The notes: a model not told the origin generated them from the sequence alone. DNA of 64,000 nt from Modestobacter muralis (GCF_010682105.1 NZ_JAAGWH010000014.1:58856-122855); one strand, 5' to 3'; positions 42,601-51,642 are shown, counted from the first letter of the stretch. Translations and numbers: made by a program.

Positions 42601-43293
42601 TCAGCCGGCCGGGGTCTCCTCGCCCAGCGCGCGGCGCAGCTGGACGCCGAGCTGGGTGGTGCCGACGACGCCCAGCAGGCAGCCGACGGCCGCCCCGGCG
42701 GTGACCAGCACGGCCACCACGTCGTGCCCGCCGACCTCGATGCCCAGCAGCGCGACCACCCCCGCACCGCCCAGCCCGAACGCGGACATGACCACCCGGG
42801 TGGGGCGCTCCCACACCGAGATGGCCCCGGTCTCGCTCACCCCGGCCTGCCCGGCGCGGGCGCGCAGGTAGTCCGGCAGCCAGCACAGCGCGCCGAAGGC
42901 CACGGCCAGCCAGCCCGGCGCCCCGGCCACCCAGAAGGCGAGCGCGTAGGCGACCTCGGTGAGCCGGTCGACCGCGGAGTCCAGCACGAACCCGCGCCGG
43001 GACGCCCGGCCGCCGGCGATGGCCAGCGCGCCGTCCAGGGAGTCCAGCAAGCCCGACAACCCGATCAGCAGGCCGCACACGACCAGCCAGCCACCCCCGG
43101 CCGCCGCCGGCCCCACCGCGGCCCCGGCCACCACCAGGCCCAGCGCGGTGGCCACCAGCGGGGAGAGCCGCGCCAGCGGGACGGCGAGGGTGTAGGCCAG
43201 GGTCAGCCAGCCGTGCACCCACCGGCTGTCGGCCGGGTCGGTGTCGCCGTGCCACCGCGACCAGGCCGCCAGGTACTCGTCACGGCTCAGCAC
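42601..43293 (-). CDS. CDP-alcohol phosphatidyltransferase family protein
   Basis: 230-residue integral membrane protein with about six segments. The family signature D-x2-D-G-x2-A-R-x8-G-x3-D-x3-D is recognisable as DSLDGALAIAGGRASRR followed by GFVLDSAVD, but the Arg after DGxxA is Ile. All four Asp are kept, so it may be active on an unusual substrate. GTG at 43293 (MLSRDEYLAAW) has GGTGGA 7 nt upstream; GTG at 43320 would add 9 residues. It would make a phospholipid head-group link from CDP-diacylglycerol or a CDP-alcohol. Confidence 0.8.
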   Translation of the reverse strand: MLSRDEYLAAWSRWHGDTDPADSRWVHGWLTLAYTLAVPLARLSPLVATALGLVVAGAAVGPAAAGGGWLVVCGLLIGLSGLLDSLDGALAIAGGRASRRGFVLDSAVDRLTEVAYALAFWVAGAPGWLAVAFGALCWLPDYLRARAGQAGVSETGAISVWERPTRVVMSAFGLGGAGVVALLGIEVGGHDVVAVLVTAGAAVGCLLGVVGTTQLGVQLRRALGEETPAG

Positions 43294-43337
43294 CGGGTCA
43301 GTCCACCACGTCGCGGGCACGTCCCGGCACGGGCAGG

Positions 43338-43343
43338 GACAGT
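43338..43343 (+). promoter_or_regulatory. Putative -10 element of the lipase gene (leaderless)
   Basis: GACAGT ends 6 nt before the GTG at 43350. Confidence 0.35.
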
Positions 43344-43349
43344 GGGGTG

Positions 43350-44168
43350 GTGCTCGCCGGCCTCTCCCCCGCCCGCCGCCGCCTGGTGGTGGCGCTGCTC
43401 GCCGTCCTCGTCGTCGCCGCGGCCGGCATCGCCGCCGTCCTCGTCGTCCCGCGGCTGACCGGTCCCGAGGCCGACCGGACGGCGCCGGCCGCCGAGCAGA
43501 CGCCGGGGCCGGTCCTCCTGGTGCCCGGGTACGGCGGCTCGACCGGTTCGCTGCAGGTGCTCGCCGACCGGCTCACCGCCACCGGCCGGGACGCCACCGT
43601 CGTCGCGGTGCCCGACGGCGGCACCGGCGACATGACCGCCTCCGCCGAGGCGCTTGGCACGGCCGTGGACGACGCGCTGGCCCGCACCGGCGCCGGCAGC
43701 GTGGACGTCGTGGGCTACTCCGCCGGCGGGGTGATCGCCCGCCTGTGGGCCGCCGACGGCGGCGCCGACCAGGCCCGGCGGGTGGTCACCCTGGGCTCGC
43801 CGCACCACGGCACGACGCTGGCCGACCTGGCCGCCGGCGTGCTGCCCGCCGAGTGCCCGCAGGCCTGCCAGCAGCTGACCACCACCAGCGACCTGCTCGC
43901 CGGGCTCAACGCCGGCGACGAGACGCCCGAGGGCCCGGACTGGGTGTCGGTGTGGACCACCGCCGACCAGACCGTCACCCCGCCGGACTCCGCGGAGCTG
44001 GCCGGCGCGCTCGACCTCACCGTGCAGTCGGTGTGCGCCGATTCCCGGGTGACGCACGGGCAGCTGCCCACCGACGCCGTCGTCCAGGGCATCGTGCTCG
44101 CCCAGCTCGCCACCGGGCCCCCGGTGCCGCTGGGCCCGGGCGACTGCGCCCGGCTGCGGCAGGGCTGA
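43350..44168 (+). CDS. Secreted/anchored alpha/beta-hydrolase (lipase-like)
   Basis: 272-residue lipase of the LipA/EstA type. A hydrophobic signal or anchor segment (about 8-30, LVVALLAVLVVAAAGIAAVLV) precedes a hydrolase domain with oxyanion loop LVPGYGGSTGSL, nucleophile GYSAGGVIA and LGSPHHGTTLADLA. Cysteine pairs in the C-terminal half (AECPQACQQ, VCADSR, DCARL) fit an extracytoplasmic enzyme. The start could be this GTG or the one 3 nt earlier; the -10 spacing favours this one. Confidence 0.86.
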   Translation: MLAGLSPARRRLVVALLAVLVVAAAGIAAVLVVPRLTGPEADRTAPAAEQTPGPVLLVPGYGGSTGSLQVLADRLTATGRDATVVAVPDGGTGDMTASAEALGTAVDDALARTGAGSVDVVGYSAGGVIARLWAADGGADQARRVVTLGSPHHGTTLADLAAGVLPAECPQACQQLTTTSDLLAGLNAGDETPEGPDWVSVWTTADQTVTPPDSAELAGALDLTVQSVCADSRVTHGQLPTDAVVQGIVLAQLATGPPVPLGPGDCARLRQG

Positions 44169-44236
44169 CCCGCCCCGAGGAGCCGACCGGGGTCCGGGCG
44201 GTCGCCCGCAGCGGTCCGAGCGACGGCCCGGGCGAC

Positions 44237-44288
44237 GTCCCCCTGCACCAGCAGCTGTCCCCCTGCACCAGCGTTGGTGCGGGGGGAC
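44237..44288. terminator. Repeat and hairpin between lipase and ABC permease genes
   Basis: GTCCCCCTGCACCAGC occurs twice (44237-44252, 44257-44272). The second copy pairs with 44275-44288 to give a 14-bp stem with one G-T pair and a 4-nt loop. It lies between convergent genes. A separate near-perfect palindrome follows at 44295-44313. Confidence 0.65.
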
Positions 44289-44294
44289 GCACGG

Positions 44295-44313
44295 TGATCA
44301 GGTCACCTGATCA
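44295..44313. repeat. 19-bp palindrome
   Basis: TGATCAGGT-C-ACCTGATCA, symmetric about one base and A/T-richer than its surroundings. It lies downstream of both convergent genes, so a classic operator role is unlikely. Confidence 0.5.
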
Positions 44314-44346
44314 ACGCTGCACAGCCGGAGGACGGCGGCGGGACCG

Positions 44347-45156
44347 CTAGGAGGTGATGTCCTTGGTGGTGAAGTTGGCCCAGGCCGCGCTGACGAGCAC
44401 CACGACGTAGACGGCCTGCAGCCCGATACCGCGCACGATGTCGCGCCACAGCACCGGCTCGCGGAACAGGTCGACGAAGGCCAGCCAGTAGCGGGTGGGC
44501 AGGTAGGGCGCGAAGGACGACGCCGCGTCGAGGGTGAACAGCAGCGACGAGGCGATGAGCACCGCCAGCGCACCGAGCGCCGCGGCCAGCGGCGAGTCGG
44601 TGAGGGTGGAGAAGAACAGCGCGAACGCGGCCACCCCCAGCATCGAGACGGTGATGTAGCCGATCGCCAGCACCGTCCGCCAGGCGATCTGCTCGGGGGT
44701 GATGGTGGTGCCCGACAGCGTCGTCCCACCGATCGGCTGGACGTCGAAGAGCAGCTGCCCGACCACGTAGCCCACCGCTGCCACCACCACCACGGTGACC
44801 AACACGAACGCGATGACCGAGACCAGCTTGGCCACCAGCAGCCGGGTGCGCCCGGCCGGGCGGGCCAGCAGGTACCGCAGCGTGCCGGCCTGGGCCTCCC
44901 CGGCGATCGCCTCTCCGGCGACGACGGAGACCGCGATCGGCAGGAACAGCGGCAGCACGATGGCCAGCGCGGCCAGCGGGTAGAGCGTGCCGTTGGTGAG
45001 CACGGCGGAGAGGAACACCGGCCCCTCCCCCGGCCGCGGCGCGAGGTCGGTGACCGCCAGCAGCACGGCCACCAGCACCGGCAGGGCGTTGAGCATGCCG
45101 ATCGTCACCCAGGTGCGAGGACGGCGGAACAGCTTGCGCAGCTCGACGGCGATCAC
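44347..45156 (-). CDS. ABC-2 type transporter permease
   Basis: 269-residue membrane subunit with six membrane segments and the ABC-2 pattern: MIAVELRKLFRRPRTWV at the N-terminus, then a large extracytoplasmic loop and GEAQAGTLRYLLARPAGRTRLL. GTG at 45156 overlaps the ATPase stop (GTGA). With the ATPase and the LolA-like protein it forms a three-gene operon, probably an exporter; the cargo is unknown. Confidence 0.88.
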   Translation of the reverse strand: MIAVELRKLFRRPRTWVTIGMLNALPVLVAVLLAVTDLAPRPGEGPVFLSAVLTNGTLYPLAALAIVLPLFLPIAVSVVAGEAIAGEAQAGTLRYLLARPAGRTRLLVAKLVSVIAFVLVTVVVVAAVGYVVGQLLFDVQPIGGTTLSGTTITPEQIAWRTVLAIGYITVSMLGVAAFALFFSTLTDSPLAAALGALAVLIASSLLFTLDAASSFAPYLPTRYWLAFVDLFREPVLWRDIVRGIGLQAVYVVVLVSAAWANFTTKDITS

Positions 45157-46088
45157 CGGCGCGACCGCTCGCCCGGCGCGTCGACCCGGTCGGCGCTGGT
45201 GCTCGCCGCGGCCAGCACCACCTCCTCCAGGGTCGGGCGCTCCAGCGCCAGCCCGGTCACCGGCACCCCGGCGGCGACCAGCGCGGCGTTGACCTCGGCC
45301 GGGTCGGCGCCGCGCACCACGGCCCGCCCGACGGAGGTCCGCAGCACCCGGCCGTCGAGCGCGGCGCGCACCCGGTCGGCGTCGGGGGTCTCCACGACGG
45401 TGGCGCCGGTGGGCGCGGTGAGGGTGGCCAGCTGGTCCTGCAGCACCAGCCGCCCGCGGTCGAGCACGCCGACCCGGGTGCACAGCTGCTCGACCTCGGC
45501 CAGCAGGTGGCTGGAGAGGAACACCGTCGTCCCGGCCCGGTTGAGCTCCAGCAGCAGGTCGCGGATCTCGTGGATGCCCTGCGGGTCCAGCCCGTTGGTC
45601 GGCTCGTCGAGCACCAACAGCTCGGGGCGGCGCAGCAGCGCGGCACCCAGGCCCAGCCGCTGGCGCATCCCGAGGGAGAAGTCCTTCACCGGCCGCCGGC
45701 CCACCCCGGCCAGGCCGACCTGCTCCAGCACCGTGTCGATCCGCGCGGTCCGGGTGCGGCGGGACCCCCCGGGCCCGGCGGCGTCCAGGAGCGACAGGTT
45801 GGCCCGGGCGGACAGGTGGCCGTAGTGCGCCGGGCCCTCGATCAGCGCGCCCACCCGGGGCAGCACCCGGCGCGCCCGCGTCGGCATCGGCTCGCCGAGC
45901 AGCTGCACCTCCCCCTCGGTGGGCAGCACGAGGCCGAGCAGCATCCGCACGGTCGTGGTCTTGCCCGAGCCGTTCGCGCCGAGGAAGCCGTAGACGTCGC
46001 CGGCGCGGACGTCGAGGTCGATGCCGTCGACCGCGCGCAGCCGGCCGTAGCGCTTGACCAGGCCGGTGGTGCCGATGACGGTGCTCAG
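45153..46088 (-). CDS. ABC transporter ATP-binding protein
   Basis: 311-residue ATPase of the ABC-2/drug-export group. Walker A GANGSGKTTT (about 34-43), signature FSLGMRQRL, Walker B LLVLDEPTNGLD and the switch His in LSSHLL are all intact. No ATG, GTG or TTG precedes the domain in frame; the gene appears to start at CTG 46088, which overlaps the previous stop as CTGA and has GGAGAGG 4 nt before it. The C-terminal about 90 residues are a non-ATPase domain with DADRVRAALDGRVLRTS and PTLEEVVLAA, as in exporter ATPases. Confidence 0.9.
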   Translation of the reverse strand: MSTVIGTTGLVKRYGRLRAVDGIDLDVRAGDVYGFLGANGSGKTTTVRMLLGLVLPTEGEVQLLGEPMPTRARRVLPRVGALIEGPAHYGHLSARANLSLLDAAGPGGSRRTRTARIDTVLEQVGLAGVGRRPVKDFSLGMRQRLGLGAALLRRPELLVLDEPTNGLDPQGIHEIRDLLLELNRAGTTVFLSSHLLAEVEQLCTRVGVLDRGRLVLQDQLATLTAPTGATVVETPDADRVRAALDGRVLRTSVGRAVVRGADPAEVNAALVAAGVPVTGLALERPTLEEVVLAAASTSADRVDAPGERSRR

Positions 46089-47191
46089 GGTGCCTCTCCG
46101 GTGAGCTCGGTGGCCGCAGCGGCCAGCGCGTCGAGGGTGACGGTGCCGGTGAGCAGCACCGCGCCGTCGGGGCCGTCGGCCAGCATCAGCCCCAGCGGCC
46201 CGGCGGCGATCCGGACGCCGAGGTCGTCCACCACCGCGCCGGGCGCACCGGCCAGCGCGGTGCGCAGCCCGTCCGACGCGCGGCCGGGCAGGGCGCCGAC
46301 GGTGAGCAGGGTGACCCCGCGGCCGTAGACGCCGACCCGGGCGGGCGCGCCCTCGATCGTGCGGCGGTCCAGGCCGGCCAGGGCGGCGGGCAGCACCAGG
46401 GTGCTGTCGCGGGTGCCGCGGGTGGCCGCCAGCAGCAGCTGCGGGGCCTGGCCCTCGCGGATCCCCGCGGCGGCCGGGACGGCGAAGTCGACGACCTCGG
46501 CGGGCGGGGTGGTGAGGTCCAGCTCCAGGAAGGACGTGTCGACGGCGGGCTCGCCACCGGCCGCGCCGAACACCTGCACCCGCAGTGGCAGCCCGCTGGC
46601 CGCGTCCACCCACACGTCGACCCGGCCGACCGACGCCGACTCCTCGGCCGGCACGACCCGCAGCCCCAGCGCGTCCCGGCCGGCGACCCGGTCGGCGCCG
46701 AAGCGGCTGAGCTCGGCGTCCCCGGCCTCCGACAGCAGCCGGCGGCCCAGCGCGCTGGGCAGCAGGTCCGGGGCGCTGGGCAGGGCCAGCGCGGTGTCCG
46801 CGGTGCGGGTCGCCGCGTTGGCCACGTAGTCCCAGGTCCAGGTGCCGCTGGCGTCGGCGTGCACGCCGGTCTCCCCGGTGGGCGAGACGACGTCCACCCG
46901 CCAGTCGCCCACGCCGCGGTACCAGGTGCGCATCGTCGTCCGGTCGCTGAGCAGGTCCGCGACGCCGGTCAGCTGCTCCCCCACCGGCAGCGCCAGCCCG
47001 CCGGCGGCCTGCGCGTAGCCGGCGAAGGCCACGCCCGTGGAGTCCAGCGCGGCCCGGCGCAGGTCGGCGGCCGAGGTGCCGGCGTCCGACGCCGGCAGCG
47101 CCCCGATCAGCGGGGGCAGGGCCAGCAGCACCGCGACACCGCCGCCGACGGCCGCCCACCGGCGGGCTGCACCGGTCCGCCGTCGCCCCAC
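46085..47191 (-). CDS. LolA-like / sigma-E-regulatory-type exported protein
   Basis: 368-residue exported protein with an N-terminal anchor (about 12-33) and a beta-rich domain resembling the LolA/RseB-like fold: DLLSDRTTMRTWYRGVGDWRVDVV, GTWTWDYVAN, RVDVWVDAASGLPLRVQVFG. In actinobacteria similar proteins are encoded with ABC-2 exporters and may present or sense envelope lipids. GTG at 47191 is preferred, with TACCGT 7 nt upstream. First gene of the operon with the ABC transporter. Exact function unknown. Confidence 0.78.
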   Translation of the reverse strand: MGRRRTGAARRWAAVGGGVAVLLALPPLIGALPASDAGTSAADLRRAALDSTGVAFAGYAQAAGGLALPVGEQLTGVADLLSDRTTMRTWYRGVGDWRVDVVSPTGETGVHADASGTWTWDYVANAATRTADTALALPSAPDLLPSALGRRLLSEAGDAELSRFGADRVAGRDALGLRVVPAEESASVGRVDVWVDAASGLPLRVQVFGAAGGEPAVDTSFLELDLTTPPAEVVDFAVPAAAGIREGQAPQLLLAATRGTRDSTLVLPAALAGLDRRTIEGAPARVGVYGRGVTLLTVGALPGRASDGLRTALAGAPGAVVDDLGVRIAAGPLGLMLADGPDGAVLLTGTVTLDALAAAATELTGEAP

Positions 47192-47198
47192 GCGGGCC

Positions 47199-47204
47199 AC
47201 GGTA
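47199..47204 (-). promoter_or_regulatory. Putative -10 element of the LolA-like/ABC operon (leaderless)
   Basis: TACCGT on the minus strand ends 7 nt before the GTG at 47191. Confidence 0.5.
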
Positions 47205-47310
47205 CGTCGGCATCCTGTGCCCGGCCGGGCGCTCAGCCCAGCGCGACGACCAGGCAGCACCCGGCGAGGACCTCCGGGGAGGACGACGTGCGACGGCCCG
47301 CCCGGCCCCC

Positions 47311-47316
47311 TACGGT
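47311..47316 (+). promoter_or_regulatory. Putative -10 element of the 47325 gene (leaderless)
   Basis: TACGGT ends 8 nt before the ATG at 47325. Confidence 0.45.
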
Positions 47317-47324
47317 CGGTGCCC

Positions 47325-47942
47325 ATGGCCGCCCCGATCAGCGACGCCGTGGTCGTCGACGTCCTCCGCCGGGTCGACCGCAGGCTCACCCCGCTGGCCG
47401 AGCGCCTCGGCCGCCCGCCCCGGGTGCACATCGCCCGGCGCGCCGCCTGGTGGGCCGAGCGGGTCAGCCGGGTCGCCGCCGGGGTCTCGGCCGCACCGCG
47501 GTTGGCCGGCAAGCTCGCCGACCTGCTGCCGCTGCAGAACACCGTCGGCTCGGCGGTGCAGGCCCTCGTCGTCCTCGGGGTGGCCGGCGAGCACGACGTC
47601 CTCGACCCGCCCGCGCGCATCTCGCTGCTGGCCCGGGTGCTGCTGGACCGCGACCTGCCCGCCGACCGGGTCGCCCCGCTGCTGACCCGGGCGAGGGGCA
47701 GCTACGTCGACGAGGCGCTGGGCACCGACCGGTCCGGCCTGGACGGCGCGGCCCGCAGCCTGTGGCGGGCCGCCCGGCTGCTGAGCCGGATCGACGACGC
47801 CCTCGACGCCCGTCCCAAGGGCAAGCTGCGGCACCGCGCGCTGGCCCAGCTGCCGGTGGTCGGCGTCGTCGGTGGCTACGCCGCCGAACGGGAGGGCCTG
47901 CGCCGGGCGGCGGAGGAGGCCGAGCAGCTGCTCAGCAGCTGA
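47325..47942 (+). CDS. Hypothetical protein, 205 residues
   Basis: Unrecognised helical protein, 205 residues. It begins MAAPISDAVVVDVLRRVDRR and contains a segment LPLQNTVGSAVQALVVLGVAGEHDV that could associate with a membrane, then acidic and Arg-rich helices and KGKLRHRALAQLPVVGVVGGYAAEREG. No catalytic motif seen. A -10 hexamer at leaderless distance and clean codon use support a real gene. It converges on metF with 15 nt between stops. Confidence 0.75.
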   Translation: MAAPISDAVVVDVLRRVDRRLTPLAERLGRPPRVHIARRAAWWAERVSRVAAGVSAAPRLAGKLADLLPLQNTVGSAVQALVVLGVAGEHDVLDPPARISLLARVLLDRDLPADRVAPLLTRARGSYVDEALGTDRSGLDGAARSLWRAARLLSRIDDALDARPKGKLRHRALAQLPVVGVVGGYAAEREGLRRAAEEAEQLLSS

Positions 47943-47957
47943 GCGCCGGGTGCGGGC

Positions 47958-48887
47958 TCAGACCGCCAGCACCGCGGCCGGCGCCCCGGTGTCGACGCCC
48001 TCCCCGGCCAGGCTCGCGTACACCTCGCGGGTGGCCGTGGAGCGGTTCATGGTGATGAAGTGGATGCCGGGCACGCCCTCGGCGAGCAGCCGCTGGCACA
48101 TCTGGGTGGCCACCTCGACGCCGTAGGCACGCATCGCCCGCTTGTCCTGGGCGGTGTCGCCGTCCAGCTCGGCGAACCGCTCGCCCAGCTCGTCGGGGAA
48201 CGCCTGCCCGGACAGCTGCACGATCCGCGTGATCTGCTTGGCGCTGGTCACCGGCATGACCCCGGCGATGATCGGCACGTCGCAGCCGCGTGCGGCGACC
48301 CGGTCACGCAGCCGCAGGTAGTCCTCCACCCGGAAGAACATCTGGGTGATCGCGAAGTCGGCGCCGGCCCGGGCCTTGGCGACGAACATGTCGGTGTCGG
48401 ACTCCAGGTCCGGCGAGCGCGGGTGCTGCTCGGGGAAGGCGGCCACGCCCACGGAGAAGTCGCCGATGTCCTTGATCAGCTCGACCAGCTCGGCGGCGTA
48501 CCGCAGCCCCTGGGGATGGGCGACCCACTCCGCCTGCGGGTCGGCACCGGGCGGGTCGCCCCGCAGCGCCAGCAGGTTGCGCACCCCGGACGCGGCCAGC
48601 CGGCTGATCACGTGCCGCAGCTCGGCGACGCTGTGGTCGACGGCGGTCAGGTGGGCCAGCGGCAGCATCGTGGTGTCGGTGGCGATCCGCTCGGTCACCG
48701 AGACGGTGCCCTCGCGGGTGGAGCCGCCGGCGCCGTAGGTGACGGAGACGAACGAGGGCTGCAGGCGCTCGAGTTCACGCAGCGCCGTCCACAGCTGCCC
48801 CTCCCCGGCGTCGTCCTTCGGGGGGAAGAACTCGAAGGACCAGGTCGGCCGCCCCTGGTCGAGCAGCTCGCGCACGGTGCCGGTCAC
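47958..48887 (-). CDS. metF: Methylenetetrahydrofolate reductase
   Basis: 309-residue FAD enzyme that reduces 5,10-methylene-THF to 5-methyl-THF for methionine synthesis. Family motifs: [14 protein letters not shown] near the start (substrate/FAD Glu), [35 protein letters not shown] and [21 protein letters not shown] at 48887 ([12 protein letters not shown]) is chosen because TACGAT lies 8 nt upstream. Divergent from the idsA carotenoid operon, 92 bp away. Equivalent to Rv2172c position in mycobacteria. Confidence 0.94.
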   Translation of the reverse strand: MTGTVRELLDQGRPTWSFEFFPPKDDAGEGQLWTALRELERLQPSFVSVTYGAGGSTREGTVSVTERIATDTTMLPLAHLTAVDHSVAELRHVISRLAASGVRNLLALRGDPPGADPQAEWVAHPQGLRYAAELVELIKDIGDFSVGVAAFPEQHPRSPDLESDTDMFVAKARAGADFAITQMFFRVEDYLRLRDRVAARGCDVPIIAGVMPVTSAKQITRIVQLSGQAFPDELGERFAELDGDTAQDKRAMRAYGVEVATQMCQRLLAEGVPGIHFITMNRSTATREVYASLAGEGVDTGAPAAVLAV

Positions 48888-48895
48888 GGGAGTCG

Positions 48896-48901
48896 ATCGT
48901 A
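48896..48901 (-). promoter_or_regulatory. Putative -10 element of metF (leaderless)
   Basis: TACGAT on the minus strand ends 8 nt before the metF GTG. Confidence 0.45.
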
Positions 48902-48967
48902 CGGGCGTCGGGCCCCCGATCGGCACCCTGTCGTGCCCGGGAGCGATCGCGCCACGCCGAGTTGGGC

Positions 48968-48973
48968 GATACT
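48968..48973 (+). promoter_or_regulatory. Putative -10 element of the idsA-crtI-crtB operon (leaderless)
   Basis: GATACT ends 6 nt before the GTG at 48980, back to back with the metF promoter. Confidence 0.45.
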
Positions 48974-48979
48974 CGCCTG

Positions 48980-50128
48980 GTGACAGTCGGGACGCAGCAG
49001 CGCGAACCCTCCACGGGGAGCCCCACCGAGACCGCCGGAACGCCCGCTTTCGCGGTCGCCGACCTCGGCCGGCTGCGGGCCGCCGTCGAGCGGGCCCTCT
49101 CCACCTTCCTCGTCGAGCAGCGCGAGACGCTGGCCGGCATGGCCGAGGAGCTGGTGCCGGTCGCCGACGAGGTCGTCGCGGTCGCCAGCGGCGGCAAGCG
49201 GCTACGCCCGGCCTTCGCCTACTGGGGCTGGCGCGGCTTCGCCGGCGCCTCGGGTGCCGAGGTCGAGGCCGACGACGCCGTGCTGCGGGCGGTGGCCGCC
49301 CTGGAGCTGGTGCACAGCTCCGCCCTCGTGCACGACGACGTCATGGACGCCGCGGACACCCGTCGCGGCCGCCCGGCCACGCACGTCGGGTTCGCCGACC
49401 GGCACGGCGACGGCGCCCTGCACGGCGACGGCGCCGCGTTCGGCATCGGTGCCGCCATCCTGGTCGGTGACCTGGCCCTGGTCTGGTCCGACGAGCTGCT
49501 GCGCCGCTCGGGCATCTCCACCGCCGCCCTGGCCCGGGTCCGCCCGGTCTGGGACACCATGCGCACCGAGGTCACCGCCGGGCAGTACCTGGACCTGCTG
49601 CGCGCCGCCGGCGGTCTGCCCGGCCCGGCCGGTGCGCTGAAGGTCGCCCGCTTCAAGAGCGCCGGCTACACGGTGCAGCGCCCGCTCCAGCTGGGGGCGG
49701 CGCTGGCCTGCGCCGGGCCCGCGGCCATGGACGCCTGCAGCGCGATCGGCCTGCCCCTGGGCGAGGCCTTCCAGCTGCGGGACGACGTCCTGGGCGTGTT
49801 CGGCGACCCCGCGGTCACCGGCAAGTCCGTGGACGACGACCTGCGCGAGGGCAAGCGCACGCTGCTGGTCGCCCTCACCGAGGAGGCCACCGACGACGCC
49901 GGCCGCGCGCTGCTGGCCGCGACCCTGGGCGACAGCGGCGCCGACCACGCCGAGCTCGACGGCGTCCGCGCGCTGATGACCCGCAGCGGCGCCCTGTCCC
50001 GGGTGGAGGAACGGATCGCCGAGCAGACCCAGGCCGCCCGCGCGGCCATCGCCCGCGCACCGATCGCCGACGACGCCCGCCAGGCGCTGGACGCCCTGGC
50101 CGTCGCCGCCACCACCCGCACGGCATGA
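48980..50128 (+). CDS. Polyprenyl diphosphate synthase (GGPP synthase, IdsA/CrtE type)
   Basis: 382-residue trans-prenyltransferase. The first aspartate-rich motif [13 protein letters not shown] and the second [17 protein letters not shown] are complete, with [12 protein letters not shown] before them. It condenses isopentenyl diphosphate to geranylgeranyl diphosphate, the substrate of the crtB product encoded two genes downstream. GTG at 48980 with a -10 at 6 nt. The stop overlaps crtI (ATGA). A homologous gene (idsA2, Rv2173) lies next to metF in M. tuberculosis. Confidence 0.92.
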   Translation: MTVGTQQREPSTGSPTETAGTPAFAVADLGRLRAAVERALSTFLVEQRETLAGMAEELVPVADEVVAVASGGKRLRPAFAYWGWRGFAGASGAEVEADDAVLRAVAALELVHSSALVHDDVMDAADTRRGRPATHVGFADRHGDGALHGDGAAFGIGAAILVGDLALVWSDELLRRSGISTAALARVRPVWDTMRTEVTAGQYLDLLRAAGGLPGPAGALKVARFKSAGYTVQRPLQLGAALACAGPAAMDACSAIGLPLGEAFQLRDDVLGVFGDPAVTGKSVDDDLREGKRTLLVALTEEATDDAGRALLAATLGDSGADHAELDGVRALMTRSGALSRVEERIAEQTQAARAAIARAPIADDARQALDALAVAATTRTA

Positions 50129-51642
50129 GCACCTTCCTGAACCGTCCGCTGCGCACCGTCCCGGGCCGCACCGACCGGGTCGTCGTCATCGGCGCCGGCC
50201 TGGCCGGGCTGTCGGCGGCCATGCGGCTGCGCGGGGCCGGCCGCGAGGTCACCGTCGTCGACCGCTGCCCCGGCCCCGGCGGCCGTGCCGGCCGCGTGGA
50301 GCGCCGGGGGTACGCCCTGGACACCGGGCCCTCGGTCTTCACCGCACCCGAGGTCGTCTCCGACGCGTTCGCCGCCCTCGGCGCGCGGATGGAGGACACC
50401 CTCACCCTCACCCCGCTGGACACCACCTACCGGGCGCAGTTCGCCGACGGCTCGCACCTGGACGTGCACGCCGACCGGACCGCCTTCGCCGCGGAGGTCG
50501 AGGCGCTGTGCGGGCCGGGTGAGGCCGCGGCCCTGCTGCGCTACCTCGACGACCTGGCCGAGCTCTACGAGCTGCAGCTGCGCACCTTCATCGACCGCAA
50601 CCTCGACTCCCCGCTGGACCTGGTGGGCCCCGAGCTGCTCCAGCTGGTCCGCCGGGGCGGCTTCCGCCGGCTGTCGAACCACGTCGAGGGCTTCTTCACC
50701 GACGACCGGCTGCGCCGGCTGTTCAGCTTCCAGGCCCTCTACGCCGGCGTCTCGCCGTTCAAGGCGATCGCGGCCTACGCCGTCATCGCCCAGCTCGACA
50801 TCGGCGCCGGGGTCTGGCACCCCCGGGGCGGGATCGGCGCCGTCCCCCGGGCGATGGCCGCCGCCGCGGCCGCGGCCGGGGTCGAGTTCCGCTACGGCAC
50901 CGAGGTCGACCGGCTGGAGACCTCCGGCAGCCGGGTCACCGGCGTCGCGCTGGCCGGCGGCGACCTGCTGCCCGCCGATGCCGTCGTCGTCACCGCCGAC
51001 GCCCCGCACCGGCTGGTGCCGGGGCTGCGCGGCCCGCGCCGGCCGGTCTACTCGCCGTCCTGCGTGGCCCTGCACCTGGGCGTCAGGGCCGAGCTGCCCG
51101 GCCAGGCGCACCACACGATCAGCTTCGGCGAGTCCTGGCAGCAGGTGTTCGACGAGCTGACCCGTGACGGGCGGCCGATGAGCGACCCGAGCCTGTTGAT
51201 CAGCATGCCGTCGGTGACCGACCGTTCGCTGGCCCCCGAGGGCGGGCAGGTGCTCAGCGTCGTGGCGCCCACCCCGAACCTGGACCCGCGCAGCGGCGGC
51301 AACCCAGACATCGACTGGCCCCGGCTGCGCGGCCCCTACCGCGACGAGCTGCTGGCCACCCTGGAGGCCCGCGGCTGGACCGGCATCGGCGACGCGATCG
51401 AGGTGGAGGAGCTGCTGGACCCCCGCGACTGGGAGGCCCAGGGCATGGTCGCCGGGACGCCGTTCGCGCTGGCCCACACCTTCGGTCAGACCGGCCCGTT
51501 CCGGCCCTCGACGCTGCCCCGCAGCGGCCCGGAGAACGTCGTCCTGGCCGGCTCGTCGGTGCAGCCGGGCGTCGGGGTGCCGATGGTGGTCATCAGCGGG
51601 CGGCTGGCCGCGGAGCGGATCACCGGCCCGGTGCCGGCGTGA
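50125..51642 (+). CDS. crtI: Phytoene desaturase CrtI
   Basis: 505-residue FAD-dependent desaturase that converts phytoene to lycopene or a related polyene. N-terminal nucleotide-binding motif VVVIGAGLAGLSAAMRL (about 18-34), GPGGRAGRVERRGYALDTGPSVFT, and the C-terminal NVVLAGSSVQPGVGVPMV flavin motif are all present. ATG at 50125 overlaps idsA and its stop overlaps crtB. Membrane-associated. Confidence 0.94.
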   Translation: MSTFLNRPLRTVPGRTDRVVVIGAGLAGLSAAMRLRGAGREVTVVDRCPGPGGRAGRVERRGYALDTGPSVFTAPEVVSDAFAALGARMEDTLTLTPLDTTYRAQFADGSHLDVHADRTAFAAEVEALCGPGEAAALLRYLDDLAELYELQLRTFIDRNLDSPLDLVGPELLQLVRRGGFRRLSNHVEGFFTDDRLRRLFSFQALYAGVSPFKAIAAYAVIAQLDIGAGVWHPRGGIGAVPRAMAAAAAAAGVEFRYGTEVDRLETSGSRVTGVALAGGDLLPADAVVVTADAPHRLVPGLRGPRRPVYSPSCVALHLGVRAELPGQAHHTISFGESWQQVFDELTRDGRPMSDPSLLISMPSVTDRSLAPEGGQVLSVVAPTPNLDPRSGGNPDIDWPRLRGPYRDELLATLEARGWTGIGDAIEVEELLDPRDWEAQGMVAGTPFALAHTFGQTGPFRPSTLPRSGPENVVLAGSSVQPGVGVPMVVISGRLAAERITGPVPA

